A DNA stretch of 48,484 nt from Chara braunii (lineage: Eukaryota > Streptophyta > Charophyceae > Charales > Characeae): NCBI GenBank assembly GCA_003427395.1, contig BFEA01000785.1:161536-210019 (forward strand), written 5' to 3'. Shown here piece after piece: positions 32,488 through 43,434 of this stretch. Every line of letters begins with the position of its first letter. Within the stretch, counting starts at the first letter, position 1. A program made the position numbers and the translations under genes. The notes under the pieces were generated by a model. It was not told where the DNA came from. It saw only the letters and a list, made by a program, of their open reading frames with translations, and did not search any database.

Positions 32488-33103
32488 TACAAATGATTGT
32501 CTGCACAGACAATTAGGAAGTTGACAGAAGGCTGCAGATGTTTGATATGTTCTTCCATGTGTAAGGGAGACCTATTCTACAACTTTCGAGCGGTTGCCCA
32601 CGGAGGTGGGTGCGCAGAATAATAATAGTATTCGCGGGATTCGTGATTGCCGATGTTCCTTCTGGTTACGCCGTAGCCACTGTGGGCAACCTGTCCTTCA
32701 ATTTCCCCCCCCCCCACCCTTTGTTGAGCTGGACATCAGGTCCAGCCTTCCAAGTGATACAGCCAAACCGTTGCTCAGACTTCTTAACAAGTGATTGCTT
32801 TCAGTACCAGATCCCCAGCTAGACCCCCAAGGTGTTAGTGTCCTCTGGCCCCCAGGCTGCTGCTGTTCGATGTGGTTGCATCTCAGTCTCTGTGGACATC
32901 CACACATCCCGTCTCCCCTTCTCCATCCTTTGTTGTGCAAATCTTCGCTTGGTCATTGCCTTCTCTGACCGGCATCACCCTTCCTATCACGGTTCAACCT
33001 AGAGTTAGTTCGGAGGGGTCGGAATTAACACAAAGTCGGTTTGGAGGTATAGGACTTGAAAGTCTCCCAGCGGTCGTCTTTGCCTATCGGGCTCTGTTGT
33101 TCT

Positions 33104-35812
33104 CTAGGGTTTCCAGTGTATGTGAATCCCGTCCTCCAGTTCAGAGAAGGTTTGCTTGGGGTCCTTCCAGATTTGGAGATAAGATTCACAAAGGGTTTGT
33201 CTGACCGTGGGGTCTTTCTCGTTCAGGTAGTCTCGTTGCATTGCCTTCCAGGCTCCGTGGGTCCGGGCTCTAATCACCTCTTCTATCGCCTGTTGTGCTT
33301 GTTGTAATCCGAACTGGTGGTCTTTTCTCTCAAAAGAACACCTAGCTCTCCAGGCCAGCATCAGCACTTGCAGCCTCATGTAGGCAAAGAGGTTAGTAGC
33401 GAAAGGGGTCCATTGTTTCGTCAGGTGCTGGTTTCTGTTGAGCAGGAGAAGGCCCAGGTCCCACGAGATGTGGAAGCCGGCCAGGTGATGAAACGCCGCG
33501 TCCCACCACCTCAATATCTGAGCCACCATTGGTGAGGCCAGCAGGCAGTGTTCCAATGTTGCTCTGGCCGGCTGCGTGGTCCTACCACAGTAGGTGCAGA
33601 TGGGGGATAGTAAACCTTTCTGCTCAAGGTCTGTTCTAGACACAAGTCAGTCCGGTGTGGGAAGACAGCGGTGCAAGATCTGCCATTGTAGTGACCTGAG
33701 GTTCGTGGGCATAATTTTGGAGTATGTGCCCCAGGACAGGTTCTGCAAAAGGTTCGCATCCGCAGGTGCGTCACACTCCCATCTCTGTTGCAGTCTATGG
33801 TCAATTGGCAGGTCCTGGCGGGACACTTTGTATGCACCTCTGACTGTATAGTCCCACATATGCATGGGTTTTCCGTCAGGCCATTCCCACTCATCCAGGT
33901 CGAATGGCAGCCTGACTATTGGCGATGTGGGTTCGTATGCATAGTAGTCGTTGTCCTGATCTCCAACTACCCTTACTAACATCAGACCTCCCCACCATTC
34001 AGTAGTATCCAGGTTTTCTTTCCTCACAAACTTAGAGAGACGGGCCCCGGGCTTGGCGGGGTCGTAGGCTTCCATTGCACATCTCCCTCTGTCGTTCCGC
34101 TGCACTCTGTACACAGTGGGTGAGAGAGGGAGGTCAGCATATCTGACGACCCAATCGTGCTGTTGTATCGTGGGGCCTGCAGTGAGGGCACCTTGCCAGG
34201 CCAGGGGCAGAGCCTCCCCTAACTGGTCCAGTTTTTTGTCCACTTTCTTCACATACTTCAGTCTGGCCTACATGTGTTGTGGTGTTGCCCAGTTGTTTGT
34301 TTTCGGGTCCCACAGGTCCCCAACAGTAAAAATCTCGTTTTTTGCCCAGATCAACCAGTGTGAGTTAGTAGTGAGCAGAAAGGGGTTGCATGTGTGGTCC
34401 AAGATGTGGGGATTGCCCAAGAGTGGTTGCCTCCACACCGTATGCCATCGATTCTGGGGTTGTTTTTGCATGGGCCCCCGTTTCCTCCAAAGTCTGATCA
34501 TGAAGGGCCACAAGGATCATTCGGGGTATCTCGACGGGCCGCTTGTGTTGGGGTGGTGGCTGCATGTGCATGCTGGTCTGGGCTCGGAATCGTCAAATGG
34601 CTGTTGGTCAGCCATTGGAGCGGATGCACTCCATTCATGCCTAGCGACTGTGGGGCCAAGTTAGCTATTTGTATGCAAGCCAGAGGCCCCCGTGGGGTGT
34701 CGTTCCCAACAACAGTCTGACCAACACTTTGAAAATCAAGGTTTCGCTCTCCCTTTCCGGATCGAGAATCCCGGGTCCCCTTTGACTCTTGGTTGGGTGA
34801 GGATGTCCCAGCCTACTCTGTTCATGCAACTTTGGGAGTTTGCTGTGCTTTTCCACAGGTAGGTCGTTAGTGCTCTTCTGAGCCTGGCGTGTTGTTGTTT
34901 CGTCAGTGGCCACACTGCCAATTTATACCAGATCGCCGCAAGGACAACGTTGTTAATTGCCAAGGCCCGACCCACCAGCGAGGTTTGAAGACCTTCCCAC
35001 TTCGGTAGACGGTCTATTGTCAGGTTTACCGGTGTGTCCCGGGGATCTGGCGGGGGGGCCGATGCTGTCAGCCCGACGCCCAAAATCCGAATGGCTTCGT
35101 CTTTTGCTTGCCATTTGACTGTCGGTTGCGACGATGGGGGCTGGTCTCGGGGACACTGCCACCAGCCTTCAGTTTTGGAGCCCCAGTTCACTTTCATATC
35201 TGTCGCAAGTGAGAATTGATGTATAGCTCGTGTGAGGGCCCAGATGCTGCCTATGTCTATACGTATGAGAACAATGAGATCATCTGCAAACAACGACGTT
35301 ATCGGGATGAGGTGCTTCGAGAGTTCAGGGATGGGCACCTTGCTAATTTGAGGGTGGGCCCTGATCAGGGGTGCGAGGGGCTCCATTACAGTAACAAAGA
35401 GCAGCGGCGCAATAGGGTCTCCCTGGCGTACCGGTCTCTACGGCGTAATGGGGGGCGGGAGGTGGTCATTGATCATAATATTCTTGGTAGCCGATTTGTG
35501 AAGTAGCCGAATCCAGTGGCAGAATGACGGCCCAAAGTTCATCTTGGCCAGACACATGTCCAAAAAGTCCCAATCAATGTGGTTGTACGCCTTTTCGAAG
35601 TCTATAAACAGAATAGCCGCTGAAACTTTTCGCTGTCTGACGTATTTGATGGTCTCGTTGACTAGGAGGACGTGGTCTTGGATGTTGTGGTTGGGCATAA
35701 ATCCAGTCTGGTCAAGATGAATCAACATGTTCATCAGGGGTAGCAGGCAATTGGTCAGTGCCTTGGCCACCATTTTATAGGGGACAAGGAGGAGGGTGAT
35801 GGGTCTATAGTT

Positions 35813-35843
<31 letters not shown>

Positions 35844-38110
35844 CTCAGCCCGAGGTGGTGGTAGTGGTGCTGGTGAGAGCAGACACCACTACCACTCTCC
35901 GGGCGGCTCCATCTATTGGTGGGGAGCGGCACCTGCTGGAAACCGGGTCCAGCGTCCCTGAACATCGTATCTATTGGATTTGTTCAGACATCACTGTGAT
36001 AACCGTAGTCCTCTTACTGCTATCTCTCTTCACTCATGGTTCCACTCCTCCGCTAGCTCTGCAACCTTAGCCCTCTTACTGCTATGGCTCTTCACTCATG
36101 ATACCACTCCTCGGCTAGCTCTGCCTCTTCAACCCCTTTTTTTAGGCTGCCTATAATTTTCCATAGTCTTTTAGCAGTCTAGCTACTCGGGTGCCTCTTC
36201 CCTTTCCATCACTACTTCTCAGCCAGCTCCACATCTTCAGCCCTTCTTTGCGGCTGCCTGTTATTTTCCTTAGGCTCTAGCAGTCTAGCTACTCGGGCGT
36301 CTTCCCCTTTTGTCATTCAGTCTTTTTCGTCACTCTCCCCCATACCATGTCACACCTACCATGCTGTTCACTGCGGGGGGGGGGGAATCAGGGAATTCGC
36401 TGCTCGGTCGTATTGGGATTGAGTTGTCCAGCTTGGTCCAGGTGTTGAAGAGGATTCTGTAGTCTCTAGTTATCGCCTTGTGGTCTGTAGTTCCTTATAT
36501 CCTCTTTGTCCCCTTTTTTATAGAGGAGTGTAGTAACTCCCTACCCGATCATCCCCCCAAAGGAGCCCTCTATCTGAATTGCCGCAATGTAGTCCCATAA
36601 GTGCACCGATAATTCTTTGGGGAAGGAGTCAATGCCTGGTGTTTTCTCATCTTCCATACCTTTTAGGGCCTCCCATACTACAATGGAGGAGATTGACACT
36701 TCCAGCAGTTGTTTTTGATCCGGTGTGAGGCGGGATTGGACTGTTTGTAGCAGATCTTCTCTCGCTTGTAAGACCTAAGTCGGGTCCTTTTTGGGAGTCT
36801 GGGAGGTAAACAAATGCTGATAGTACTGGGATGCATAGTCCACTATTGCGTATGCATTAGAGGCCACCCGCGCATCGTCGTAGAGGGGGTGTTTGAGTCT
36901 AGGGACTGTGGTAGCCCTGGTTCTGGCTTTGGCCTTGCGAAAGAAAGACTTCGCCATTGTTCCATCAGTGTGGGTTTTTTTTATTTTAGCATGAATCCTC
37001 CATGCCTGTGTTTGGCTTTGTATGTAGGCCTGAAGGTGATCTCGAGCTTCTTGCAATTTCTGGAACGAGGGTTGGTGGAGTGGGTTGTCCATCCATGTGT
37101 CATTCCATTCTTCCAGGTCTCGCATGAGTTTGTTAAGAATGGTTTTACGGCCCCTTGCGTACTGAATAGAAAATTTCTTGGCCCTTTCCCTTAGTTGAGC
37201 TATGCCTTCATTGAACCTGGCCACCCTATCCCTTGATTCCAGTTTTTGGGTCTGCTAGTAGAGCCAGAATTCACTGACCAAGTCTTTAAACTTAGGTAGG
37301 GATAGCAGCGAGGTGTTAAATTTGTAGAACCCTGGTCCCTTGTTGATGTGGGTGTGGAAAGACAGTCCCAGTGTGATCATTCTGTGGTCAAAGGACTTGC
37401 ATGGGCTGATAGTGGTTATTTCGGCAGTGATGACCAGGCCAAGTAAGTCCTTGGAGATGAGAGTAAGGCCTATGCGTGAATTGGCTAGACCACGATCATC
37501 GCTGGAGGACAGGTAAGTGTACGCCCTTTGGGCCAGATGTAGCATTCTGTAGGCATCCTCCAAGCCTCTATCCACCATCAGTTGCCTGAGCATAAGGATG
37601 TCCAGGCCCAATTGCGGCAACGATGATGCTTGCGAGTCCTGCCGTTGTGAGGTTGACCTGCGATCCATCACCGGATCCAGGGCGGTGTTGAAATCCCCCG
37701 CCATTTTGATCGGGGCGTCGTCCGGGAGGTGCTGGAGTAGGGTAAGCCAGAGGTCCACCCTATGCACGAGATCATTGGGGGCGTAGATGTTGACGAGATA
37801 AAACTCGTCCTCTTCATATGCTACCATCAGGCATACCCACCTACCCTGCAGGTGGTCGTGCTGTGCAGATAATGGTCTGAGCCTCAAGGAAGGAGGGATC
37901 CAGATCGCCACTCCTGCTAACGCCCTTTCCGTTGCGGGTGCCTAATAGGAGGCGACGAGGCGTAAGGCCAGATGACTTTTCCTTTTTCCACATGTGGTGG
38001 GGTGTCTTGGAGGTGTGTTTCTTGGACACATGTCCATAGGGCCTGTTTTGTTTCCTAACGTCGCTTGTACGAGTCCATTAACGTTCAGTGACTGTATGTC
38101 TATGTCTGCA
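33104..38110 (-). pseudogene. LINE-C ORF2: APE endonuclease, RT, zf-RVT
   Basis: It overlaps the end of ORF1. The endonuclease (about 38105-37255) has SLNVNGL, ETHLQDTPP, VNIYAPN, AGDFNTALDP, SRIGLTLIS and SFDHRM, with a frameshift near 37915. The RT, interrupted by the insertion at 35815-36481, has NYRPITLL, FIDFEKAYNHID, VRQGDPIAPLLF and SLFADDLIVL. Post-RT VGRALAINN and VGWDILTQP are present. The zinc motif is CTYC...EHCLLAS, with the last Cys changed to Ser. Stops: TAG near 35438, TAG near 34253, TGA at 33647-33649 and TAG at 33104-33106; the last two replace Trp codons kept in LINE-B. Frameshifts lie near 34790 and 34600. Confidence 0.92.
35815..36481 (-). mobile_element. 667-bp truncated LINE insertion in LINE-C RT
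   Basis: GGTCTATAGTTCC (35802-35814) and GGTCTGTAGTTCC (36482-36494) flank it, and both encode the NYRP motif of the host ORF2. It has poly-T (35815-35838), then a type 2 tail with stem-loop arms 35858-35869/35884-35895, and about 480 bp of non-coding sequence. The latter contains two imperfect tandem duplications (36004-36065/36066-36125, and units near 36126 and 36230). A C/G-run lies at 36375-36384. It is likely the 3' UTR and tail of a B/C-like LINE. Confidence 0.88.
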
Positions 38111-41100
38111 CGGGCCACTTTGGTTGCCCATTGTGGCGGTTCCTATTTTTGGGAACCACCGAGGGGGAGGGGGAGCGCGAAGGAGGAGGGGGGCGGATGG
38201 GTTGTGAGGGGTCCATCAACGGGCACGGTGGGGGTGGTGATGGTGGAGGGGCTGGGGGAGATCGATCAGGGGGTGGTGGTCCCGGTGCTCGCATGGCAGG
38301 AGGCGGGCATAGTGAGGGGTCAGTGGACTGTTGTTGGTCATTTGGTTGATGTTGTGTAGCTGGGCCATCCATTGTTTGAATGAGACTGTGTCTATGAGCT
38401 GTGTATTCACCTTGTCGTCGATGCTCAGTCCATGGTCTTGATTGGGAGGACGAAGGGGGGGTCGTCCCATTGGTTGTGTTTCTCCAGTACACAATCCTTT
38501 AGGAAGATCTGCATAAACAGCAGGACGCGTCTGAACGTCCACTCAATGTTAGTCATGAAACGATAGAAGTCGGGTCCATGAGCTGATTGTGGTTAAACCA
38601 TGTGAAGTTGTTGGGAGTTTTCTGCAGTCTCACCTTAGGGTCAACCAGTAGGAAAACCGAGATGATACCCTTAGGGAATGTGAGTGATTTAGGAAGCACC
38701 GCCCCCGACACCCCTACAGTGGTCGTCTCCTTTAGCCAGTATTTTAACTTTTTTAAAATGACCGCTATAGAGGGGTTGCCCCTCCATCCATCCACAGTGA
38801 GGCCGTTAGGCCTGACGTTATGGAGATTGTGAGTATCTTGCTGTGGGGGTATGAGGCCCAACACCCACTCTCCTCCTTCTTCTTGACGTTATGGAGATTG
38901 TGAGTATCTTGTTGTGGGGGTCTGAGGCCCAACACCCACTCTCCTCCTTCTTCCACCCTAGTGATCAGGAAGATGACCACTCCCGACGGCATAGCCACCA
39001 GTGCGCTGTCGTCTTCCTCAAGTCGCACCAGTTCCCTCAACTTTTTTGAGGAAGATGCAACAATGTGGTCTTCGTCTGATAGCAGCGAGGGGCTGTCTTC
39101 GTCTTCGTCTTCAGTTCCAGGCGCAGTTGCTGGTCCTGGCACAGGGACTGTTGGCGGTAGTTACACACATTCATATGTTGTGGCTGGTCAGTGAGGGCCT
39201 GCTGGTGTTCTTGTTCCATTCTGCAGCACTGCTGCTGGTCATGGTCCTGCTGGGCTTGGTACCGCTCCTCCCGCATTGCGAGGCCCAGTTGCTGGTCTTG
39301 GCACAATTGCCCCAGCTCCCGGCCCATCTGGGTGTGTAGCTGCCCAGGGTCCAGTTGCTGGTCCTGGCACAGCGGCCCCTGCTCCCGGCCCATCTGGGTG
39401 TGTAGCTGCTCAGGAATAGGTTGTTGGTGTTTGTGTTCCATCTGGCACTGCTGAACATGGTGCCTTCCCTCCATCAGTTCCAGGCGCAGTTGCTGGTCAT
39501 GGCACAGCAGGCCCTTCTCCCCTCCCATGTGGGTGTGTATTTGCTCAGGAAGAGGTTGTCGGTGCTGTTTTTCCTCCCTAAGGCACTGATGTCGGTCGCA
39601 GTGCTGCCGGGCTAGTTGTTGCTCCTCTGGCGTTGCCCGGTCCTCGCGGTGATCCTGGCGGCCCAGATCTTGTTGTGTTACCAGTGCCCTCCCTTCCTCA
39701 TGCCTTCCAGGGGGGCCGTCCTGTGGGAGCGGCTGATCCCCCGTAAGATGATTGGCGGTGCCCGAGGCACTCAGAGCTAGGAGGGCGGTCGGTTCTGATC
39801 GAGGGTTGGGAAAGGCTGCTCCTTTGATTTTGTTAATGAGCGAGTTAGCTTTGAGCCACATGTGCTGCGGCGATGGCAGCTTGGTGGTCGTTCTTGGTAC
39901 GCCAGCAGGGGCATTGGCGTGCTGTTGGTCGATGCTTGGATGCCCTTGCCTTTTGTTGTGCTTCTGTGCCAGGAGTCCTTCCTTGCCAGGTGGCGGGGGT
40001 GGTGGCACTGAGGGGGAACAGGAGGGGGGCAGGAGTAGGGGGGGTTTCAGACCTGGAGTTGGATGAGAGTGGATGTGCGTGCACAGATGGGTCACCTCGA
40101 TTTCAGGTCATGCATCTTCCAAGATCAGTCCCCCTGCCCTGTTTGTGTTGCCATCTCCAGGGGAGTGGCTGGCCATTCGAGTGTCGGTCTCATCCAGGGT
40201 GGGTGTTCCTGAGCACTCCGGTTTCATTTTGTCACAGCATTTGTCCGCATCAGGCCGTTGGCCATCTGCGGGGGCAGGGTGACGAACTGCCAGCAAGGGC
40301 ATTAGTGCTGGGGGGAGTAGTTTCCCTTCCCCAAGGGGGAGTGATAACCCGCCCAGTGGTGACCCGCCCATCTCGCTTGGGGCGAGGGTGTGCAGAGGTT
40401 GCTACCCTGGGCCCCATTTGGCTTTGGTTTGTATGTCCATTGGGGGCAAGTTGAGGCCGGCTTGCTGCGCATTATGGGGGCTCCTGTTTTTCCAGTCCCA
40501 GGCATGTCTCTGTTGTCGGTGACATGTAATGACATTTCACCTTTTTCACTTTTTCCCGGTCCCGGGGCGGCTTTGTATTTGCCCTTCTGCTTGGGTCGTC
40601 ATTGACTTGCACCCTCACCCCAGATGGGAATGCTTTTGGTTGCCGTTTGTCCTGCCAGATCCATATCCCAGGTCGGCCATCTGCGTACGCTCTAAAGATC
40701 CACCCTTCAAGTTCCGTTTCTTCTGGGTACCACCATTCTTCATCCGTAGGATGGGGGATCACCAGTCCCCTAATTTTTGGTCTCTTACTATTGGGGCATG
40801 CGTCATCGGTACAAAGGTGACCTCTTTGTTTGCATACATAGCACCACGGGTCTTGGGTGTGGCTAACGGGGACTGAGAACTCCTTTCCCCCGTGAGAATA
40901 TCTCCATTCCTCGTTGAGGGGGAAAGGATAGTCTGGATCCCAGTCCACGGCCTCAAGGAGGGAGTCATCCCTTTTTCCCAAGAACTGTGGCAGATCTGTG
41001 ATATAGCCTTTAACTGGGGCTATGTTCAAGAACTGTGGCAGATCTGTGATATAGCCTTTAACTGGGGCTATGTTCACAAGGTCGGTGAGTATTGCTCCCT

Positions 41101-41413
41101 GCATGCGGAGGGGAGCAAATCTGAACTCTACCCAGAAGTTAGATTTCATGAGATACTCCCTTCTGTCATCGCTCGACTGCGGGTTGGCAGGAGCCCATGC
41201 CGACACTTGCACCGGTCTGCCTCTGAATTGCAACGTGTTGTTCCTCTGTATGAGGCGTTTATCTGTTGAGTACAAGACAAGTACAGTGATGTAGTCGGGG
41301 CTTTCAACCTCGATGGGGAAATGGTCCTGCACAAGTTGGCGGTCTAGTTTAATCCTTCCAAGCTTGTCGGCGATCCATTTGACTTTGTCGTTGATGGGGA
41401 TCGCAGTTTGCAA
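38100..41413 (-). pseudogene. LINE-C ORF1 with CCHC knuckle and Gln/His-rich repeats
   Basis: The N-terminal block INDKVKWIADKLGRIK to SNFWVEFRFAPL aligns with LINE-D. A 48-bp in-frame tandem duplication at 40981-41076 repeats NIAPVKGYITDLPQFL. The knuckle CX2CX4HX6C is at 40796-40843. A frame change near 40300 leads to a 352-residue frame (40095-39037) with repeated QLHTQMGRE-G-LCQDQQL units. A 71-bp tandem duplication (38813-38883/38884-38954) shifts the frame in the conserved C-terminal block (VSGAVLPKSLTFPKGIISVF). The end at 38100 overlaps ORF2. Confidence 0.8.
39171..39560 (-). repeat. minisatellite inside LINE-C ORF1
   Basis: Units of about 69 bp containing CCCATCTGGGTGTGTAGCTG and CAGTTGCTGGTCCTGGCAC (plus strand) encode Gln/His/Met-rich repeats, at least three adjacent and others diverged. 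They lie in the linker after the knuckle. Confidence 0.75.
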
Positions 41414-41582
41414 TGGCTGAAAGCGGAAATGCAGTGCATGGTGTTAGTAGATTGCATCCCTCGCTGCCCACGTGGAGGACCTATGAGCATCGGACTGCGC
41501 GGGGGCGGAGAGAGCTCTAATCAATTGAGGGGGGGATTTTCTTTTGTCAGCAAGGGGCGGGACTCCGGTCTGCGGCCCGGAT

Positions 41583-41743
41583 CCCGTTCTGCGCCCTGGA
41601 TCCCGATAACGATGCCACAACTTTGTCCTCCCATGTGGTATCCCTCTTCCCCTCTTCCGGTACTTTCATTCCCTCCTCTCTTCCCCTGGGTGTGTTTCAG
41701 TTGTGACCCGTTCTGCGCCCTGGATCCCGATAACGATGCCACA
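41583..41743. repeat. 37-bp direct repeat, 124 bp apart
   Basis: Identical copies at 41583-41619 and 41707-41743, containing TTCTGCGCCCTGGATCCCGA. They lie between LINE-C and LINE-K. An earlier GATCC/CGGATCC word at 41578 suggests a local duplication. Confidence 0.8.
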
Positions 41744-41824
41744 CTTCCTGTCATCGCCTTGCAGAACCTTTTGCTGCCCCGGGGGGACCGGGGGTTGATT
41801 CCCGACCGATGGGCGTGGGATACC

Positions 41825-42727
41825 TCAGGTGAGGGTCTCGACTAAAGAAAGCGGGTGAGGGGGGAAGGGGTCCGGGAAATCAGAAGAGGGTCTCATAGGG
41901 AAGGAGGGCTCAAAATTAGTCCAATCATTGAAAACGAGGCAGTAATCTCTGGAGGGGTCTTGTGCCGCTCTGAACGGCTGGTCCCCTCTTGGTTGGTCCC
42001 CTCCCCACTGCACCCTGGCCACCCATCCCCCTCGGTCCCCCCCAAGCCAGTCTGTGCGAAAGACAGTGTGAGCCCTCTTGATATCTTGGTCCATTTGAAA
42101 AGTATCCAGCTGGTGTTTCAGGTCATGCCATCTGCGTGGCAATTCCAGCTGAAGTTGTTCCTTAATTTATCCTATGAGCTCCCCATCCCCCGCTCTAACG
42201 CTTTCCAGGCTGCCTTCCCACCACAGGGCCCAGAGGATTGTTCTTCTGCCCAGGCTGAAGCAGTTTTCAGTGTGGGAAGATGCCGTAGCCATTGTCGGGC
42301 AGTGTCCAGTCAGGATTGCTCGCCATGACCATGGCCAGGGTGTATCCGGTATCATCTTACGCCACACCCGGTCCCACCATCGCCATGTCAGTACCTCCAC
42401 CGGGCACTGCAGGAAAATGTATTCAATGGTCTCACTCCATTTTTACGAGGGGAAGGCTGTGAAGCACCTTTGACACCATGGTAGTGCCACCCCTTTCTGT
42501 TCCAGGTGGGTGTGGTCAATTATCCAGGCATTGGTGGGAAGGCAGCGGTGGGCAATCTGCCACTGTAAAGACGTAACTTTAGTCGGTCGGGCTTTGTTTC
42601 CGCTGAACCATTTAATAGGCGTGACAACGGCCCAGTCCACGTTAAGTTGTCTGGCCCACCTGTCGTTTATCTGGTATCTCAGTTGCCTCTTTAAATGAAA
42701 CATCATGTATGTGGTGTTGACTGACAA
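41825..42727 (-). pseudogene. LINE-K ORF2 C-terminus (LINE-D family)
   Basis: One frame from 42727 to 41825 with two stops (TAA at 42443-42445 and one at 42167-42169) and no frameshift. It has TSLQWQIAHRCLPTNAWIID, then a zinc motif CQRC...EYIFLQC in which the His is changed to Tyr. It ends RDYCLVFNDW, DFPDPFPPHPLS, closely matching LINE-D. The 5' part is missing beyond about 42740. Confidence 0.85.
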
Positions 42728-43007
42728 ATTTTGGAGAGAGATTTTTTTGGAAGGCCCAGTCGCTGGTCTGCCTACAGGCCCAGTCGCCGGTCTCCGTGCA
42801 AACTGGCATTGTCATTCCAAAGGATCCAAAGCCAACTCCTGAACAGGGGACTGAGGCTGAAACATAAAAGAGTCACTACCCTCCCCTACCACTCGTATAC
42901 GGAAGACCTCCTCCCTCTCCCGCCATTCGAAAGGGTTGCGGGAGGCCCTCAGCTGGTTTGTTGGCCAGATCAAACGCCTCAACATAGTTCAACAAAAGAA
43001 GTCGTTG

Positions 43008-43430
43008 TCAGAGGAAAAAGGTAGAGAATTTAAACTCTGGGCGCATTGCAGGTTGCTGTTGGACCATTGGCAGGCCTGGAAAGGCCAACCATCTGGCAAC
43101 AAATCGCCTTGTCGATTTAGCTGTAAAGCCTTTATTATGTACTTTGTAAGTCCAATCAGTGTGGATCGCCTGCATGATCGAGTACTTTGTTTCTGCCCGA
43201 ATCATTGGGGCCGTGATTCTCTCACCCGTTCTGGTTGCTGATTTCCGCAGCGTCCATACTGTCCAGAGAATGGCAACTCTCAAAGTTTCCTCTGCATAGC
43301 CAAGTTGTCCCCGTACTTGCGTACGTCTCAACGCTGACCCTAGCAATACAAATTCATCAGTCCATCTTTCAGCTGCTGCTGGCACCGACACCGAAGGGCT
43401 TCTCCACCAGGCCCACAAAGGGCGGGCCAA
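43008..43430 (-). pseudogene. LINE-L ORF2 C-terminal fragment
   Basis: The frame contains LGYAEETLRVAILWTVWTLR and AIHTDWTYKVHNKG, which match the region after zf-RVT in LINE-A/G (VICAVIWADRNRSRF, AILVDWKRKAKKG). No zinc motif or RT is present. It is intact over 140 codons but is clearly a fragment. Confidence 0.65.
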
Positions 43431-43434
43431 AACA

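Larger units (their letters stand above)
32350..41430 (-). mobile_element. LINE-C, near-complete non-LTR retrotransposon
   Basis: Order on the minus strand: ORF1 (41413-38100), ORF2 (about 38110-33104), 3' UTR of about 600 bp, type 2 tail, poly-A (32350-32361). Its ORF2 is closest to LINE-B, while its ORF1 is homologous to LINE-D ORF1 but lacks the N-terminal 200 codons. The 5' end near 41430 is therefore probably a truncation. It sits inside LINE-I and carries its own 667-bp insertion. No clear TSD was found. Confidence 0.85.

Noticed and set aside
2723-33649. TGA as Trp (variant genetic code)
   Set aside because: TAG also replaces Trp and TGG is abundant in the same frames, so decay is the simpler reading.
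32345-41480. TSD of LINE-C
   Set aside because: Only a weak match (CCTCGC) was seen between the sequence before 32350 and that near 41455; not enough to claim.
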